A stretch of 64,000 nt of DNA from Cornus controversa. Its lineage: Eukaryota > Streptophyta > Magnoliopsida > Cornales > Cornaceae. A program made the position numbers and the translations under genes. The stretch covers positions 56,892,033-56,956,032 of the forward strand of contig CM048845.1 in assembly GCA_026545225.1 (NCBI GenBank), in the 5' to 3' direction. The notes beneath the pieces were generated by a model, which was not told the origin of the DNA, searched no databases, and saw only the letters and a list, made by a program, of their open reading frames with translations. This document shows, piece by piece, positions 1 through 12,735 of this stretch; position 1 is the first letter of the stretch; each line of letters begins with the position of its first letter.

Positions 1-1400
1 TGTTATTCTTAGAATAATCGTTATAGAATCATATCCAACAGTCCATGTTACATCGACAGGCATCTCCTTATTTTAGTTGAATGGAAATGTAACTTCATCC
101 TTGATGAATCTCTCTTCTAAGAAGTTATAATGTAAATACTCCTCAGCAATATCCCTATTGAATACCTTACTACGGATATTAGCTCCATCATAACCAAAAT
201 ATTTTTAAAGTCCAATAAAATTGAAATTCAAATTTGAGGTGCAGAGAGTGGATGACATCTCCGAATCAAAGTTGTCGTGGATGTCTCAAATCCCCTCCTT
301 CAAGGGACTCATATTAGGACCTCTAGAAATCTGTATTAGATATCTTTTTGTTATGTAAGACTCCCCTCATTATGCTATAAATGTGGTCTTCATGGCCACT
401 CTCTTAAACTCTGTTAATCCTCGCCTCCCCCAATCCCTAACAAGTTCCCCTGTGGTCCCTGGCTTTACAAAGAGACCTTTTCGAGAAAGTTCATCCACAA
501 CTCTAAGACCACACATCATACAAGTTCACCTTCTTCCTCATCGAAAAGTTCTCCATCAGCTCCCGCTGACAAACATCACAACTTGGCAACATCTTCAAAG
601 ATGGTGGATAGGGTAGTGGAGACTTATGTTAAAATGGCCAATCAATCCATGGACACGTGTTCTCCAGTAACCAATGGTATAGCCAATTACTTGGTCGTCA
701 CTATTAAAGAGAATATTCCAAATTATCATATGTTGGATCTAAAGAAAAGTCTCTTTGGGCCATCTAAGCTCACTCCCACCAACCCATCCTATCCCTCTTA
801 CACTGGTTAACCTAACACTCATCCTTTTTTTTAGCCCAATCCACTTTATAATCCAACAACCCTTTCAATTCTATAACTTCCAACCTAGTATCCCCATTTG
901 CTTTTCATCAAGCCCATGAACCTAATCCAAAATTATGGCCTTGCATAACCCTCTCTTAACTATCTTAAATCTCAAACATTCTACAATTGATTTCATCCCC
1001 AAATCTAAGGCTCTCTCTGTTTAAATACTGTGGAAAGTTCGAGCTCGTATCATCTATGCTCTTGATCACGCATCCATTGCCACAAATTTTTTTCGAAGAA
1101 AAGGTGATTCACAAAATCTTGAAGATACTTTAAATGAAAATTTCTAAAATGAAGCTTGGTACCTAACAAAGCCCCTATTCTTTTTCATCTTACTACAGTA
1201 GTGGAGGACACCAATCTTAAATGCCCCCATAGTGGTCCATGAAAGCCATGGTGTTGAACTATCAAAGAGTGGGAACGTCCTAAAAGTTTCCTAGTTGAGG
1301 AGTTTAATTACACTCTATTACCCTTTCTTTCTAATCTTCTTGAAACAAAAACTCAAATTTTCGTTTAGAGAAGTTATGAAAGCAACTGGGAGATTACGAC
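1..1400. other. Unassigned flank, possibly the 5' part of the LINE remnant
   Basis: No conserved domain is recognisable. The tract is AT-rich with short open frames only. It lies directly upstream of recognisable LINE endonuclease sequence in the same orientation, so part of it may be decayed LINE ORF1 or the start of ORF2. No zinc knuckle or start of an element could be found, so this stays an inference from position. Confidence 0.3.
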
Positions 1401-1600
1401 ATGTTCACAATTTCATCGAGAGACATAACAAGTAGTTTAGCTCTATTTTTTACCAAAGATTATGGTAATAAGATGGAGGCAATAAAATTGGTCCTTAGTT
1501 CTTTACAGCGCTATATGCAACCAGCAATGATAGCATTTGATCAACTCAGTTGGACTTCTTTCGACAAATAAAATCTCGATTTGGCAGTAAATAGATTATC

Positions 1601-1786
1601 ATGAAAGATTTCAATTTTTTATTACATAATCATAAACAAATGGGCTGTATCCCTAAAGCAACATGGCTGCATAAAAGCTTTCGTCGTTTCATTGAAGATT
1701 ATGGTCTCCTCAACCTATGCTTTAATTGCACTCCTTTCACATGTTATAATAACTGTGTAAAGGTTAAACAATCATGGCCAACTTAG
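1601..1786 (+). pseudogene. LINE endonuclease fragment (EEP nuclease domain)
   Basis: The frame starts MKDFNFLLHNHKQMG, a decayed form of the plant LINE endonuclease block G-DFN-x-[IL]L-x(3)-EK-x-GG. It is followed by a phenylalanine-rich helix (FRRFIEDYGLLNL) and FNCTPFTCYNN, which corresponds to the F-x-G-x-x-FTW-x-N block. In LINEs this domain nicks the target DNA. The glycine before DFN and the glutamate of EK are changed here, and the flanking sequence is full of stops, so the domain is inactive. Confidence 0.65.
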
Positions 1787-2189
1787 AATGAGCTTTATGT
1801 TCCTAAGATTAGTTAAACATTTCCCATGATGGACCAAGGAAAGAGATTTTTCGATGAGCTTAAATGAGGAATTTTCCAAATCTAAAAGTCGATTCTTCTT
1901 CGACACATGTTGGACCAAGGAAAGAGATTTCAAACCAATTATTCAAAACTTTTGGGCTAGTCTATCTGTAGGTTTTAATATATTTCAACTCCAAAGCAAA
2001 CTCAAACTTTGCAAAATTTATCTAAAGAACTAGAATATAAGACGTCTCAGTAACTCAAAAATCATAATTCAATAGCACCAAGAATAACTTGCTCACCTAA
2101 AAGAACAACTTGATTTTGATCATAATTCTTGTAAAATTCTCGAATCAGAACTAAGACACGCCTAGCGTGATGAAAAAGTCAATTGGAAA

Positions 2190-3790
2190 CAAAAAAACTT
2201 GCAATGCTTGGCTACCCTTGGTGACAAGAACACACATTACTTTTATTGTAAAGCTAGCATTCACCATAAAAGAATGAAATATCGAGCTTGGAATATGAGC
2301 TTGGTAATTGGAAAGACTCCAAGGCCAATGTGTGCTAAATTGCTAAAACATACTTTTAGTCTTTGTTCTCATCCTCATCTTCACCCCATAACCCAGAATT
2401 ATGGTCTCTTATAACCCTTTGGATTAATGCAGAGACAAACAATTCTCTTTTAAAAGAAGGTACAAAAGAGGAACTTCTCACATCCATAAAATAAATGGGA
2501 CCTTTCAAGAGTCCGGGGCTTGACGGATTTACTCTTCTCTTATACCAAAACAATTATGACATTGTTAAAGGTGACCCAGTACATTCCTGGAATTTATTTC
2601 TCTATGGAGGTCACTTACTTAAAAGTCTGAACCAAACTAATCTGGTCTTGATCCCTATGGTTCGTAACCCTATAAAAAATACCAATTTAGTTATATTTCT
2701 TTATGCAATGTTATGTACAAATTTGTTTCCAATTTTTTAAAAAATAGGTTGAAGCCTCTCCTAAACTTTCTCATCAATTTGAATCAGAGTGCATTCTCCC
2801 CTAGGCAATCTAATCATGATAACATCCCCATTACTCACGAATTGCTTCATCTCTTAAAGAAGAAGAAGAAAAAAGGTAAAACTCACTATCTAGCTCTCAA
2901 GTTAGATATAGCCAAATACTTTAATAGAGTAAGGAATGATGAATCACTTGGGATTTGATATCCATTGAATTAAGTTTATCATGTCTTACGTGGCCTTTGT
3001 TTCTTATTCTATTATTATCAAAATCTGGTAGCCTTATCAAACCTTAAAGGGGCATTCGACAAGGTGAACCCCTCTCACCATATCCCTTTTTGATTTGCAC
3101 TAAAGGTCTCACTTCTCTTTTAGACAATGCCTCACACAACATTTTGATCTCTAGCATCAAACAGGGCTTCACCATTCCCCTATCAACCACCTCCTCTTTG
3201 TGGACAACACAATCCTACTTTACAAAACCAATGACTAAGAAATTTCATATCTTAAATATATTTTATAGACCTATGAACTTATGTCTACATAAAAGGTATA
3301 CTACAATAAATCAGGCACCTATTTTAGCTCTAATTCAAGGCAATTGTTAAGCCAGAGGTTGATCAAATTCTGGGTATTCATGACCATAGATGGTGCAACA
3401 CCTATCTTGGTCTCCCAGCAATCCTTGACAGATCAAAACAAAACTCCTTCAATTTCCTAACTAATAAAGTGAGTGACAAGGTCAAACAAGTTAAAATTAA
3501 TACCCTATCCAAAGTGGGTAGGGAAGTCCTCCTTAAATTGGTTCTCTTCTCCCTTCCTAATTACGCAATGTCCTGTTATAAAGTTCCTAAATCTGTTTAT
3601 GACTCTTTAAGGAAAAAGCTCTCTCAATTCTGGTGGACCAAAAAAGAAAAAGGCAACCATGTTAAATGGGTTATTTGGGACACTAATTCATTCAAATCTA
3701 AATAGGAAGGTGGTCTAAGGTTTAAGGACTTGGAATATCTTAATTTAGCCTTACTTAATAAGCTGGCCTAGAGGTTATTTTAGAAGAAAA
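2190..3790 (+). pseudogene. LINE reverse transcriptase remnant
   Basis: Pieces follow the plant LINE RT order. LGDKNTHYFY at about 2210 is the GD-x-NT-x-YFH block. MGPFKSPGLDGF at 2495 is the K-[SA]PG-x-DGF block. NQSAFSPRQSNHDNI at about 2780 is the SP-x-QSAF block. LALKLDIAKYFNRV at about 2890 carries the first catalytic Asp. LLFVDNTILLY at about 3190 sits at the FADD active-site position. KINTLSKVGREVLLKLVLFS and QFWWTKKEKGNHVKWVIWD (3490-3690) are the thumb-side block. The active-site motif reads VDN instead of ADD, so a catalytic Asp is lost. Multiple frame changes and stops confirm decay. Confidence 0.8.
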
Positions 3791-4229
3791 CTCTTTATTC
3801 TTCTAAGTATTCAAAGAAAAATACTTCCGTTCATCTAATTCCTAAATGCCTCTAATAAATCCAACTATTCCTATGTCTATAAAGGAGTCCTTACTACAAA
3901 ACCCCTCATTCAAAAGGCATAGAAATAAAAACTAGCTAATGGCCATATCATAAACTGTTGGACCTATCCTTGGCTCCTGCCCCTTTTAATCCCACTATTA
4001 CTTCAACACCGCCCCCCCAATTGCCATTTCTCTAATGTCTCGGAACTGATTAATAATTATCTTAAGTAGTGGAATGCTTCTTTAATATAAAACATTTTCA
4101 ATTATAGAGATATTTAACTTATTCCTAAAATTTCAATTCATGACTCTGAAAGTTTTGACTTTATAACTTGGGTGCATCTTCCTTGGGAAATTTCTCAGTT
4201 ATAAGTGCTTACTCTATCATGAGGCAAAT

Positions 4230-4830
4230 CAAATACCTCCAATATCCCACTCAATATATCCCTGAAAGCTAAATTTTTGTCCCAAGGAAAGTTCACATTA
4301 AGCCCAATGTTTAATCTTTTTTCTCTAGTAGAGTATCCACAATCAAATTCCTGTAAAACAAATACTCAAATCCATAAGAATCATATTAGATGCCATTTGT
4401 AAAATGTGTGACTCTACAAAAGAATCAGTTTTGTATTTGCTTATTCATTGTCCTTACGCTTAACAAGTCTGGCTCCTAAGACCTCTTTGCCTTAGATTCT
4501 TAGACCCGCCTTTCCTTTCTTGGTCTCAAACTAGGAAATTCCTATCTGACCTATGGCCTGACAAAGAATCCAAAAGAGATAACACTAACCTCTGTTCTTT
4601 CATCTACTGGTGGATTTGGAAAAGCCGCAATGACTAGTTGTGTAACAACAACTGGAGAGACCTTAGAGAAGCCTTAGACTCAGATGTCAAACATTTCTTA
4701 GATTTCACCATCATATTTAAGCAAGATAATTTTCTAAACAATCAATTTCCTGCCTTCTCTACTCACCTTGCTACTTGTTCCCCTCCAAATCCTACTAGAT
4801 TTAAACTAAATTTGATACTATTATGAATTC
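4230..4830 (+). pseudogene. LINE zf-RVT and C-terminal remnant
   Basis: In shifting frames there is a segment like the zinc-binding reverse transcriptase domain of plant LINEs: a V-P-x-KVHIKPNV block, then CDSTKESVLYLLIHCPYA (about 4410-4460). It is followed by the typical C-terminal block FIYWWIWKSRND (about 4600-4636) and NNWRDLREALDSDVKHFLDF. Stops and frameshifts interrupt it. It follows the RT in the expected order and marks the 3' half of the LINE. Confidence 0.6.
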
Positions 4831-5299
4831 TTCTCATAAAGTGGTTTATTCTTCGAGACCACTAGGGGTCATCTAGTGAGGGTTGCCATAATTCTACTTC
4901 ACCATATCTCTGATCCACAGCTCACAAAAGTCTTATTTATTCGTATAGGTCTCAATCTTTCTCTCCATTAGGGCTACACTCAAGTCAATATTGAGGAAGA
5001 CTACTAGAAAATTTATTATCACTCCCCCTTATATGTCCTTATGGATGATATTAAGTTGATTTTGAACTCCCAACAAGGCTTATGCCTACATTGAACGTAC
5101 ACAAAACTTATACACTACTACTCTTGATTGGTGTGAGAAAGAAATTTCCAATGGAATCATCTTTTTGCCTCTTCTCATTCCCCTAGCTTCTAAAATCTCT
5201 CAAAACTCCCTTTCCATTCCGTCTTATTATTGCTAGGCCAAGGGAACACACGAGAGGCCGAAAAAGATATGTTGAATTCATCAGCTAGACACTTTTTTT

Positions 5300-5985
5300 A
5301 TAACCAACTTCTCTTTTTGACTTTTCTCTCGTACTCAGTGTGGGACTTAGCTAAACAAAACACGAACCTCCCATATAGGTTTGTCTAAGTAATTTTTTTT
5401 GATGATTCATAGCTGAGAATGATATTAACCTTAAAGACATATTTTGTTCACTTATATCTTTATTGTCCATTGCATCTTGAATTGTGTTTCTCATTTATGG
5501 AATATGGGTGTCCCTCTTGTATTTGTTAATTTAAAACTAGTTCTGGTTTATCAATGTATATATTTCCATCTAAGTGCTAATATAGAAATTTTTGTTTCCA
5601 ACCTTGAGGCAAAGAGAGTGAGTGGACACAGATTTTTGGACATGAATAATTAATATTGTAATCTTTTGATATTCTATTAAAAAGTAGGATAATGCTTGAA
5701 TAATGTTAAAAATATACCAATTAAAAAAATTGCAGCCTTATTTACTTTATTTTTTACTATTAGTTTTGTCAATGCCTGGGTATATATCTTTCTTAACATG
5801 TCATTTTGGATGAGAAAGTATTATGGGATGTGTATAAAGTGCAACATTGGGAATATGATCCTTCTAGGATTGATTGTCACAAAATGACTACTATATATCA
5901 AATCTGTATTTAAAGTTATATGTTACTTTTGCTTAATTTTATATCATGTGTGAATAAATAAATGAGTGAAATATTAAAGCATAAT
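5300..5985. other. AT-rich spacer, nothing recognised
   Basis: Only short open frames without recognisable domains. The sequence is AT-rich and not repetitive within the window. No RNA gene or element end was seen. Confidence 0.5.
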
Positions 5986-5989
5986 ATTT

Positions 5990-6485
5990 TGTAGGAACAT
6001 CCTGAAGTTGCACTGTATCGAAAGAAGATCTCAATAGAGAACTGAGATGACATATATACTCTCTTTGCACAAGACCATGCAATTGGAGAGGGTACTAAAA
6101 TTTCTTTGGAAGTTAACATGCAAGTGGCTAATTAACGGTCTATTAATTTAGAGGAATCATTTGGGAATGATGGGTTGGATGACGATGCTACATACTAATG
6201 TTGTTGAAAGCTAACTCAAAAAATCTTTATCCTTTTCATGTTCACAATCTTGAAAAAAAAAACTTAGCTTAGATGCATTACATACGATTTTGGGACGTAT
6301 GGTTGACTTCTTGATAAAGTTTTCTTTGAACTTCCAAAGGCAAGTACCAAGATAGTGTTAGAAGAAGTCTCTAAAGTTCTAGATTTGGACCAAACACAAC
6401 TCTTACTGGCAGTAGATCTATTGAGGCATTATCAAATAAAGTTTGAGACATTTTGCAACCTTTCACTTGATTTGAAAATACATTA
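5990..6485 (+). pseudogene. Fossil Myb/SANT-like protein (L10-interacting MYB type)
   Basis: Around 5997-6110 a broken frame reads HPEVALYRKKISIEN*DDIYTLF, then AQDHAIGEGTKIS. This resembles the end of the plant Myb/SANT-like domain (F-x-x-K-x-[LFI]-x-N-[YW]-DDL-x-x-[IL]FG-x-[DT]-RATG). Around 6340-6480, VLDLDQTQLLLAVDLLRHYQIKFETFCNL matches the conserved C-terminal block, in which a helix of the type L-x-A-x-DLL precedes a kinase-like F-x-x-L tail. Such proteins are host genes or accessory proteins of PIF/Harbinger DNA transposons. Stops and frameshifts show it is dead, and no transposase was seen beside it. Recognition is by pattern, so the family call is moderately sure. Confidence 0.55.
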
Positions 6486-6491
6486 GATAAT

Positions 6492-8086
6492 TGTGGACAC
6501 CCCATTTTACCCCATCGAATTCTTAAAGAAATTTAAGATTTCACCGCCTATGAAATCCCAAATTAATGACTTTCGATGCATGTGTATCAAAGGCTCCAGT
6601 CTAAGCCTATTTTAAGGACAGAATAATCAGACTTCACCATCACTTCTAAAATATCCCAAAACCTTGGAATACGGTTTTGGGATATGCCTAGATTAGAGTT
6701 TGTAATACTTTTATGAATTCTCGATACGAGCATCAGATTAAAAATCCAACATTTCTATCACAATTAGAGCACATCAAAACCTCTAGAATGTCCATAGATC
6801 TTGTCATCACATGGCCATGGACACTTGATCATCCAAAGGGGGCAAAATTGTAATTTTACACCTTTGATTGAAATATGAAAATCCAACCATCAGATTGATG
6901 ATCAGGCTTTATGATTATGTTCATGATATCCTAAGACCTCAAGAAAACCTAAGATTACTTTGTAAAGCGACTCCAATTATGTAATAAACATAATGGTAAA
7001 ATCATAATTTTTCACTGAGACAAATTCGGCCATCGGATTGAAAATCCAACCTTGCCATCACGTCAGGAATGTCCCCCCCCCCCACCAAAAAAAAAAACTT
7101 TCATTAGGGATCATAATCATATTCTAAACCTTTAAAGAATGATCTAGATTAACCAAAAGTGGCCTTCTCTTGTCCAAAAAACACACATTCACATGGATTG
7201 CCAACGTGGCAAAAAAGAAACACAACTACCCATAACTGTAATTGTGGAAAATCTCAAAACCAAAGGAGAACACGATGTTCATATCCACAGATATGAACAC
7301 CTCTAAAAATAACTAAAAAGTAGTTGTCCACATCCCTAGATGTGGACAGTGTTCGACAGATTAAAAAATCATAATTTTAACTCATCCCACATCAAAATAC
7401 AATGCAAAGTCGTGATAATTGGCCATCTATGTAAGAGCATGTTCATCCACATCAGTTTAGGATGCCAAAATAAGGGTTTTAAGAGGCTATAAGTAAAGCC
7501 CCTCCCCTCCCTTTTGAGGTAATGAATAAGGTTCATCAAGCTTGTCTCAAGAACCATAGCTCTCCCTCTTTCGAGTCCACAAACTCTCTCCCTTTACACA
7601 ACCTCCCTTCTTTAGTCATAGCCTAGCCTAGTGGCTTCATATCTTCTAAGGGATGCGTCTACCCCTCTAGCTAGCCATCAAACTAAGAAGAAAAGAAGAT
7701 CATGTTGCCATCCCCCGTAAAAGGAGAGCTCCATCCGTGGTTACAAAGGTGTATATAATAAAGTTGGTATTGGTATAAGGACATAATCCTTCACTCTATA
7801 TATTGTATTGTCTTCTCTTACTCAATTTTCTTTGCATAGACTTCATGTATGTATGCATTTAGCCCTTACGTTATTTCAACCATTGAATGTCACCTACCTT
7901 ATACTGGGTTGCAGGACTCGCATGTTGTGTATATGGGAGGATATTCATTGAGACAACTAGGGTTGCGGTGTCCGCTTATCACATTGTTGTGAGTTGTAAA
8001 TTGGGACAAGCATCTTTATCTAGTCTTTTTCAAACTCGTAGAGCCATTATAGGTTTACTTTTATACTAAACCTATTTTTCTACTTC
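6492..8086 (+). repeat. Probable old solo LTR (Tat/Ogre-like), split by T1
   Basis: The tract opens with TGTGGACACCCCATTTTACC, a typical LTR-like 5' end of large plant Ty3/gypsy LTRs (from memory of such families). It holds a TATA-like box (CTATAAGTAAAG, about 7478-7489) followed by a C/T-rich leader, as expected for U3 and R. No coding domains are visible. T1 inserts at its right edge (8087-8091). The LTR may resume after T1 at 57662, where unusual TTTTCGTAAAA repeats lie. The exact end and target duplication were not found, so this is tentative. Confidence 0.35.
7073..7083. repeat. C11 homopolymer followed by A-rich run
   Basis: An uninterrupted run of 11 C is followed by ACCAAAAAAAAAA. 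It lies inside the probable LTR. It is a simple slippage tract and could also be a sequencing or assembly soft spot. Confidence 0.8.
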
Positions 8087-8103
8087 TGTGTTGTAAAGAC
8101 CAC

Positions 8104-8107
<4 letters not shown>

Positions 8108-8137
<30 letters not shown>
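8108..8137. repeat. (TA)n microsatellite in the T1 5' LTR
   Basis: About 14 TA units sit some 16 bp inside the T1 5' LTR. The matching part of the 3' LTR (about 17945) has a T run instead, so the repeat grew after insertion or in this copy only. Confidence 0.8.
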
Positions 8138-8140
<3 letters not shown>

Positions 8141-10331
8141 TATTCATTTATTTTCTAAAATACGCTTATAAATGATTATGCATGTGTTATATATAAAAAT
8201 TACGTGTGTAGGGACTTGTTTAGAGATTCAGGAAAATTTTGAGCCATTGGCTCATTTTGAGATTTTCGGGACGACAGGGCTCGAGATGTGGGTGGGGTGG
8301 GGTGGGGTGGGCTCGAAGAATTAGAAATTTTTGAAAAATATTTATTTTTGGTTTTAGACCAATTAAGAGGTTAGAAGAGATATGGATTGAATTTTGAAAT
8401 CGTAACTGTTTCTGGATTTGAAAACGGAGCCGAGAGTGTACGCTAAGTGGTGTAGGGGCATTTTGGTCATTTTGAACCTATGATATTATAAATATTACTT
8501 GGATCAAATTTTTTGTTATTTCCTGGAGACCAAGCAGTCGGCCACTTCTCTTCTCTCTTTCTTCTTTATCTCTTCTTTTTCTCTTTAACTTGGAACCCTT
8601 AAGTTGTGATTTGTGAAGTGATGAAAAAGGATGGATTGTTCTACATGGAGAGAGCTTCACTTTGATCGGTTCAAAGTCAGTTTTGGGTTATTTGAACTCG
8701 GTGAGATTCGGGACTTTTATTTGAAAACTCTTCCAAATCGAGGTAGGGATGTCTAACCCATAATTTCCAAGGTTGTGTGAGTATGTTGGATGCCTAGAGA
8801 ATCCGGCTAGGGTTTATGTGTTTAAATTCAACATTTTGATATCAAACATGTATATATGTGAGAATTACATGAGATTATGTGATACAAATGTTGATTCCAT
8901 GATTTTATGCCTTATGTGTACATATGTTGTGGAAAAATTGAGGTTTTGGAACTTGCTCGTTGCTTATATGTAAAAATGTAGCCAAGTGTTTGATAAAATG
9001 ATTAAATGAGAATATAAGAGCATGCTATATGTTTGATCAATTATCTTAAATTCCTTATATATGCATTTGGCATGAAAGTGTGGATATGAGCATATTTAAG
9101 AAATGTTTATGCATAGTGTATACATAATGCAAGTGTGTATGTGGAAAAGTTTAGAAAAACTTAGATGGACCAAATTTGGAATCCGAGATATTTAATTTTG
9201 ATGGCCCACAATTGGAGTTCAAATCTTTAAATGAAAAGCTTGTGTTGAACTAGATGGTTGATCAAAGTTCGGATTCTTGTGCGTGTGGGACATAGAAGAT
9301 GTGTATGACATGATGTATATATTCATGACATGGTTATGATTTGTGAAATTGAATATGGATGGCATGATTCCTTTTGCATGTTTCCTCGTCCTTATATATG
9401 GTATTCATGAGACTTTAGGAAGTGTGCTTTAAGCATTTCTAATGAGCACACAAGAGCTAAGCCCTTTATTTATAAACAATTCAGGTATTTGCAAGGAAGT
9501 GGAGGAGTCCCACCAACCTTGGGTTGGGTCTGGAGCATGGGTGACCTTTTTTATTGGTTTTTTGTAAATGCATGTCAAAAATGTGGACTTAATGCATTGT
9601 TATATGTAATGTCGTATATTTGGAAATTTTATGCATATTGGCAACGATGGCTTGAATAAATGTAATTTGGATTAATGAAATGCATGTCTAAGAACCTTTT
9701 GTTATGTTTTTACGTATGAAATGATGGTTTAGAGTTCAATTATGTTTTAATGATGTCCAGGTGAATCTATATATGAGTGGAGTGGAATAAATGGATGCAA
9801 GTTCATAACGCATGAAATGAAGGTTTCTGCTTAGGACATTATGGTCGATTGTAACCTACATTAAGATTTATCATAACCATATGATGGATCGTAAGCTGGA
9901 ATACGATGGATTGTAAAATTAAAAAAATTGAAATGTTGATTTGCTAATTATTCCAGTGCATTATGATACTTGGTACGATGGATGGATGATTGATCATAAT
10001 GACCAATACGATTAATTATATTGCCCTGTGGTTGAATGAGTTTGATTTCATGGATTGTCCTAGTTGGACGTCTAAAGAGTGAGCCCATTGGCCTGTGTGA
10101 GTTAAAGTATATGTATTCTTCCCCGTGTAAGTATGATATTGTATAATTGGGTACAAAATTCTAGTGTTCCAGATTGGAACTTAGGATGAAATGGTTAAGT
10201 TTCTACTTGTTTAATCTCGTTGGTCCAAATTGGAACCGAGGTGTGATAGATTGGTAAATTAAGGTTCATGAGATGATGACCATATGATAAATGTAATATC
10301 TCACCTCCAGAGTACGGGCTCAGATTGGGGT

Positions 10332-11924
10332 TGATAGGGTTGAGGGCGGATTTTTAGAAAACAATTGTGGAAGCATAGTTCATCGAAAATAATCGAACTC
10401 CTTAATGTATGAAAGATTATGTATTCAACAAAAAAAAAAAAGTTCCTATTGAACACAAATATGATTGCATAGAGATCGTATACCTTGATGGAATAATTTT
10501 TCAACCCCTTAGTCTTCAACAATTAGTGAAGCAATTGATCCTTGGTGTATTACTCGTAAGAATCACCGCTACGTAAGGTTGATTATCTAAAAGCCTAATT
10601 CTTGCGGGAGAACCCTAGGTTTGGGAACTGATTTAGATATTTGTGTTTGTTGATATAGGAGAAAATATGATATATTTATAGGAGAGTCTCTCCCAAGTCA
10701 ACTTTTTCTTTACCATAAATGGAAGATATCATATAAAAGGAAAGTATATATACACTCCATATCATATATTCTCCTACAAAAAACAAGATATTATGTATAT
10801 ATATTTAAATTATATATATTAATATACATTCCAAGATATAAAAATATCCAATATATATTTATATATAATTTCACTAGTGCCTTAGCATGTAATTAAATTA
10901 CAAATACCCCCAACACATTAAATCAATTCACATTTAACAACCTAGTTGGTTTTAAATCGACCCAGTGGGCTAGAAGTGAGGATCTTATTTAAGGACCCAA
11001 ACTTTTATTGGCTTCAATGAATTATAAATTGACTCAGTCATCCCTTGGCCTTAAATTTCAATAATCCATTAACCACAACTTAATTCCACTATCTAAGTAT
11101 AGTTGCACTCCAACTCGAGAATGGTTGAACGATGTGTTGTCTTTAAACCTTGTGTTGCCTCAACACACAACACCCATGTTAATTATACAAAATTATCCAT
11201 CTACGCATAATTGGATATGGACGTATAAGTGTCAATCAATCCAAATCAACAACTGAATATTTATTAAGCCACTTGATTGTTTCTTGTTTAATCAATAAGC
11301 CTTTAATAAAACTTATGCACTTTGCCAAGGTGTATACCCATTTTATTAAAACTGAACCAAGCATTTGAATTTACCATTGATTAAGCTAATCAAGCCATAA
11401 CAAATTAGCTAGTATAGATGTAAATATTGGGAGCATGCTCCAAATCACATGATCAACCAACACCCAACATATTTAGATTTTAGACCATGGGACCCACCAC
11501 ATATATCGAACTACTAACCAACTATGCCTAGGGTTCATCACTCCCTCATAGTTGAGGATAACATTCATTATAACACTAACAAATAGTAATTGCAATGACG
11601 ACCTTACAATTACTTTGATAATGACTTGTCATCAATCCTATTATATTTTTTATCAATAGGGAGTCTACCCACTATTACTAAACGAACAAAACACTTTATG
11701 ATAATGCAATATGAGTGACTTATGCTCCTGACTTTGGTAACCATACCATGTACGCACCAAGTCATTGTGTTGTCAATGGACACTACGATTTGGGTCTTGA
11801 ATCGAATCAATACATAGCATTCATAATATATAAACAATATTTTTGATAAGAAAACAGATTCTTATTGTTAAGCCAATGTCATTACGTCCCAATTTGGTGC
11901 TATAAAGGGCATACAATCTTAACA
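10332..11924 (-). repeat. Solo LTR, probably Copia-type, inserted in the T1 5' LTR
   Basis: The uninterrupted site is visible in the T1 3' LTR near 57620-57632 (GGACTAGGGAATCCC). In the 5' LTR the same sequence is split by 1593 bp whose ends read TGATAG...TTAACA. On the minus strand these are TGTTAAGATTGTATGCCC...CTATCA, a TG...CA LTR. Flanks are GGGGT (10327-10331) and GGGGA (11925-11929), a target duplication with one mismatch. No coding domains lie inside. The opening TGTTA-x-x-x-T-x-TATGCCC is common in plant Copia LTRs (memory), hence the family call. Confidence 0.65.
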
Positions 11925-11961
11925 GGGGAATCCCAATAGCTTGAATTTTGGAGCGTGATAG

Positions 11962-11980
11962 CTTGGTATTAGAATGTTAG
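11962..11980 (+). other. T1 primer-binding site (initiator tRNA-Met type, decayed)
   Basis: CTTGGTATTAGAATG follows the LTR end directly. It resembles the common plant PBS TGGTATCAGAGC, complementary to the 3' end of initiator tRNA-Met, with two or three changes. It primes minus-strand DNA synthesis in a live element. Confidence 0.65.
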
Positions 11981-12149
11981 GTTTGAAAACCTAAGAACGA
12001 TGGGTAGAGTTGGTGTAGTCAGTTTGAGACTTGATGTGCGCATGTTACGTGCTTATGTGATAACATGTTTATATGTATGTTGTGTCGAGTACATAGCATG
12101 AGATATTTAATTGTGATTAATCGATCTTCTGACTATATAACACTCTGTC

Positions 12150-12735
12150 TCCTAGATGGAATAGAAAAGTGAGGGAGGATGAGATTCCTATTGGAAATCG
12201 CTTGGTCACTGATATGACCGCAACTTTAAGGGACTTTATGCAAACTGCAGTCGCAGAAGTTCAACAACCGGCACCATAGCCAGAATTAACTGGAACTGAA
12301 AGACATTTCAATTATATTTCAAAGTTCAAAAAGTTGATGCCTCCAACATTTGAGGGGAGTTCAGACCTATTGGTGGCAAAAAATTGGGTTAAACAAGTGG
12401 AAAATAATCTAAGGGCAATATCAATGCACAATAATGAAATAACAGTTATGTTGGCCACTTATCTATGCTCTGAGAGTGTCGAGATATGGTGGACGACCGT
12501 TACTGATAGGCATGATGTGGAAGTAATGAGGTGGGAGGAGTTTAAAACTATTTTTCTTGAAAAGTATTTTCCTAAGCCAAAAAGGAGAGCATTGGGGAAA
12601 AATTTTGATGAGTTAAAGTAATGAAACATGACGGTGATAGAGTACATCTCTTTCACGTTTTGCTCTTGAAGTGGTGAGGGATGAAGAGGAAAATATATAG
12701 AGGTTCGTGGATAGCCTTCATTACTCTATCAGGCC
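12150..12735 (+). pseudogene. T1 gag, N-terminal part (capsid domain)
   Basis: The frame at 12334-12621 has the Ty3/gypsy gag signature: MPPTFEGSSDLLVAKNWVKQ, then WW at the E-x-WW position, and WEEFKTIFLEKYFPKPKRR (the W-x-x-F-x-x-x-F-x-x-KYFP block). A stop (TAA at 12619) precedes the remaining MTVIEY block. An in-frame TAG lies upstream near 12280. The gene is then cut at the RP codons of a conserved block by solo LTR A3 (AGGCC duplication). It resumes at 14165. Confidence 0.82.

Larger units (their letters stand above)
1400..5260 (+). mobile_element. Decayed plant LINE (L1-type non-LTR retrotransposon)
   Basis: ORF2 modules of a plant L1-type LINE occur in the right order on the + strand: endonuclease (about 1600-1760), reverse transcriptase (about 2190-3790), and the zinc-binding zf-RVT and C-terminal region (about 4230-4830). 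All are spread over several frames with many stops, so the copy is dead. No clear poly(A) tail or target duplication was seen, so both outer limits are approximate. Sequence up to about 5260 is included because the frames there still resemble a decayed coding tail. Confidence 0.75.
8092..11960 (+). repeat. T1 5' LTR (interrupted)
   Basis: It starts TGTAAAGACC and ends GAGCGTGATA, just before a Met-type primer-binding site. Without the insertion at 10332-11924 it is about 2.28 kb. It carries a cluster of short palindromes around CGATTGATCGTA-like cores at about 9835-10030, shared with the 3' LTR. The 3' LTR copy (56358-57656) lacks about 0.58 kb that is present here, roughly 8800-9360. Confidence 0.85.

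Noticed and set aside
5444-5887. Hydrophobic frames (5444-5653, 5696-5887) as small membrane proteins
   Set aside because: Hydrophobicity follows from T-rich DNA; no start context, homology or conserved pattern was seen.
7887-8069. 60-codon frame ahead of T1 as a small gene
   Set aside because: It starts inside the probable old LTR, has no domain and no upstream signals beyond the LTR's own.
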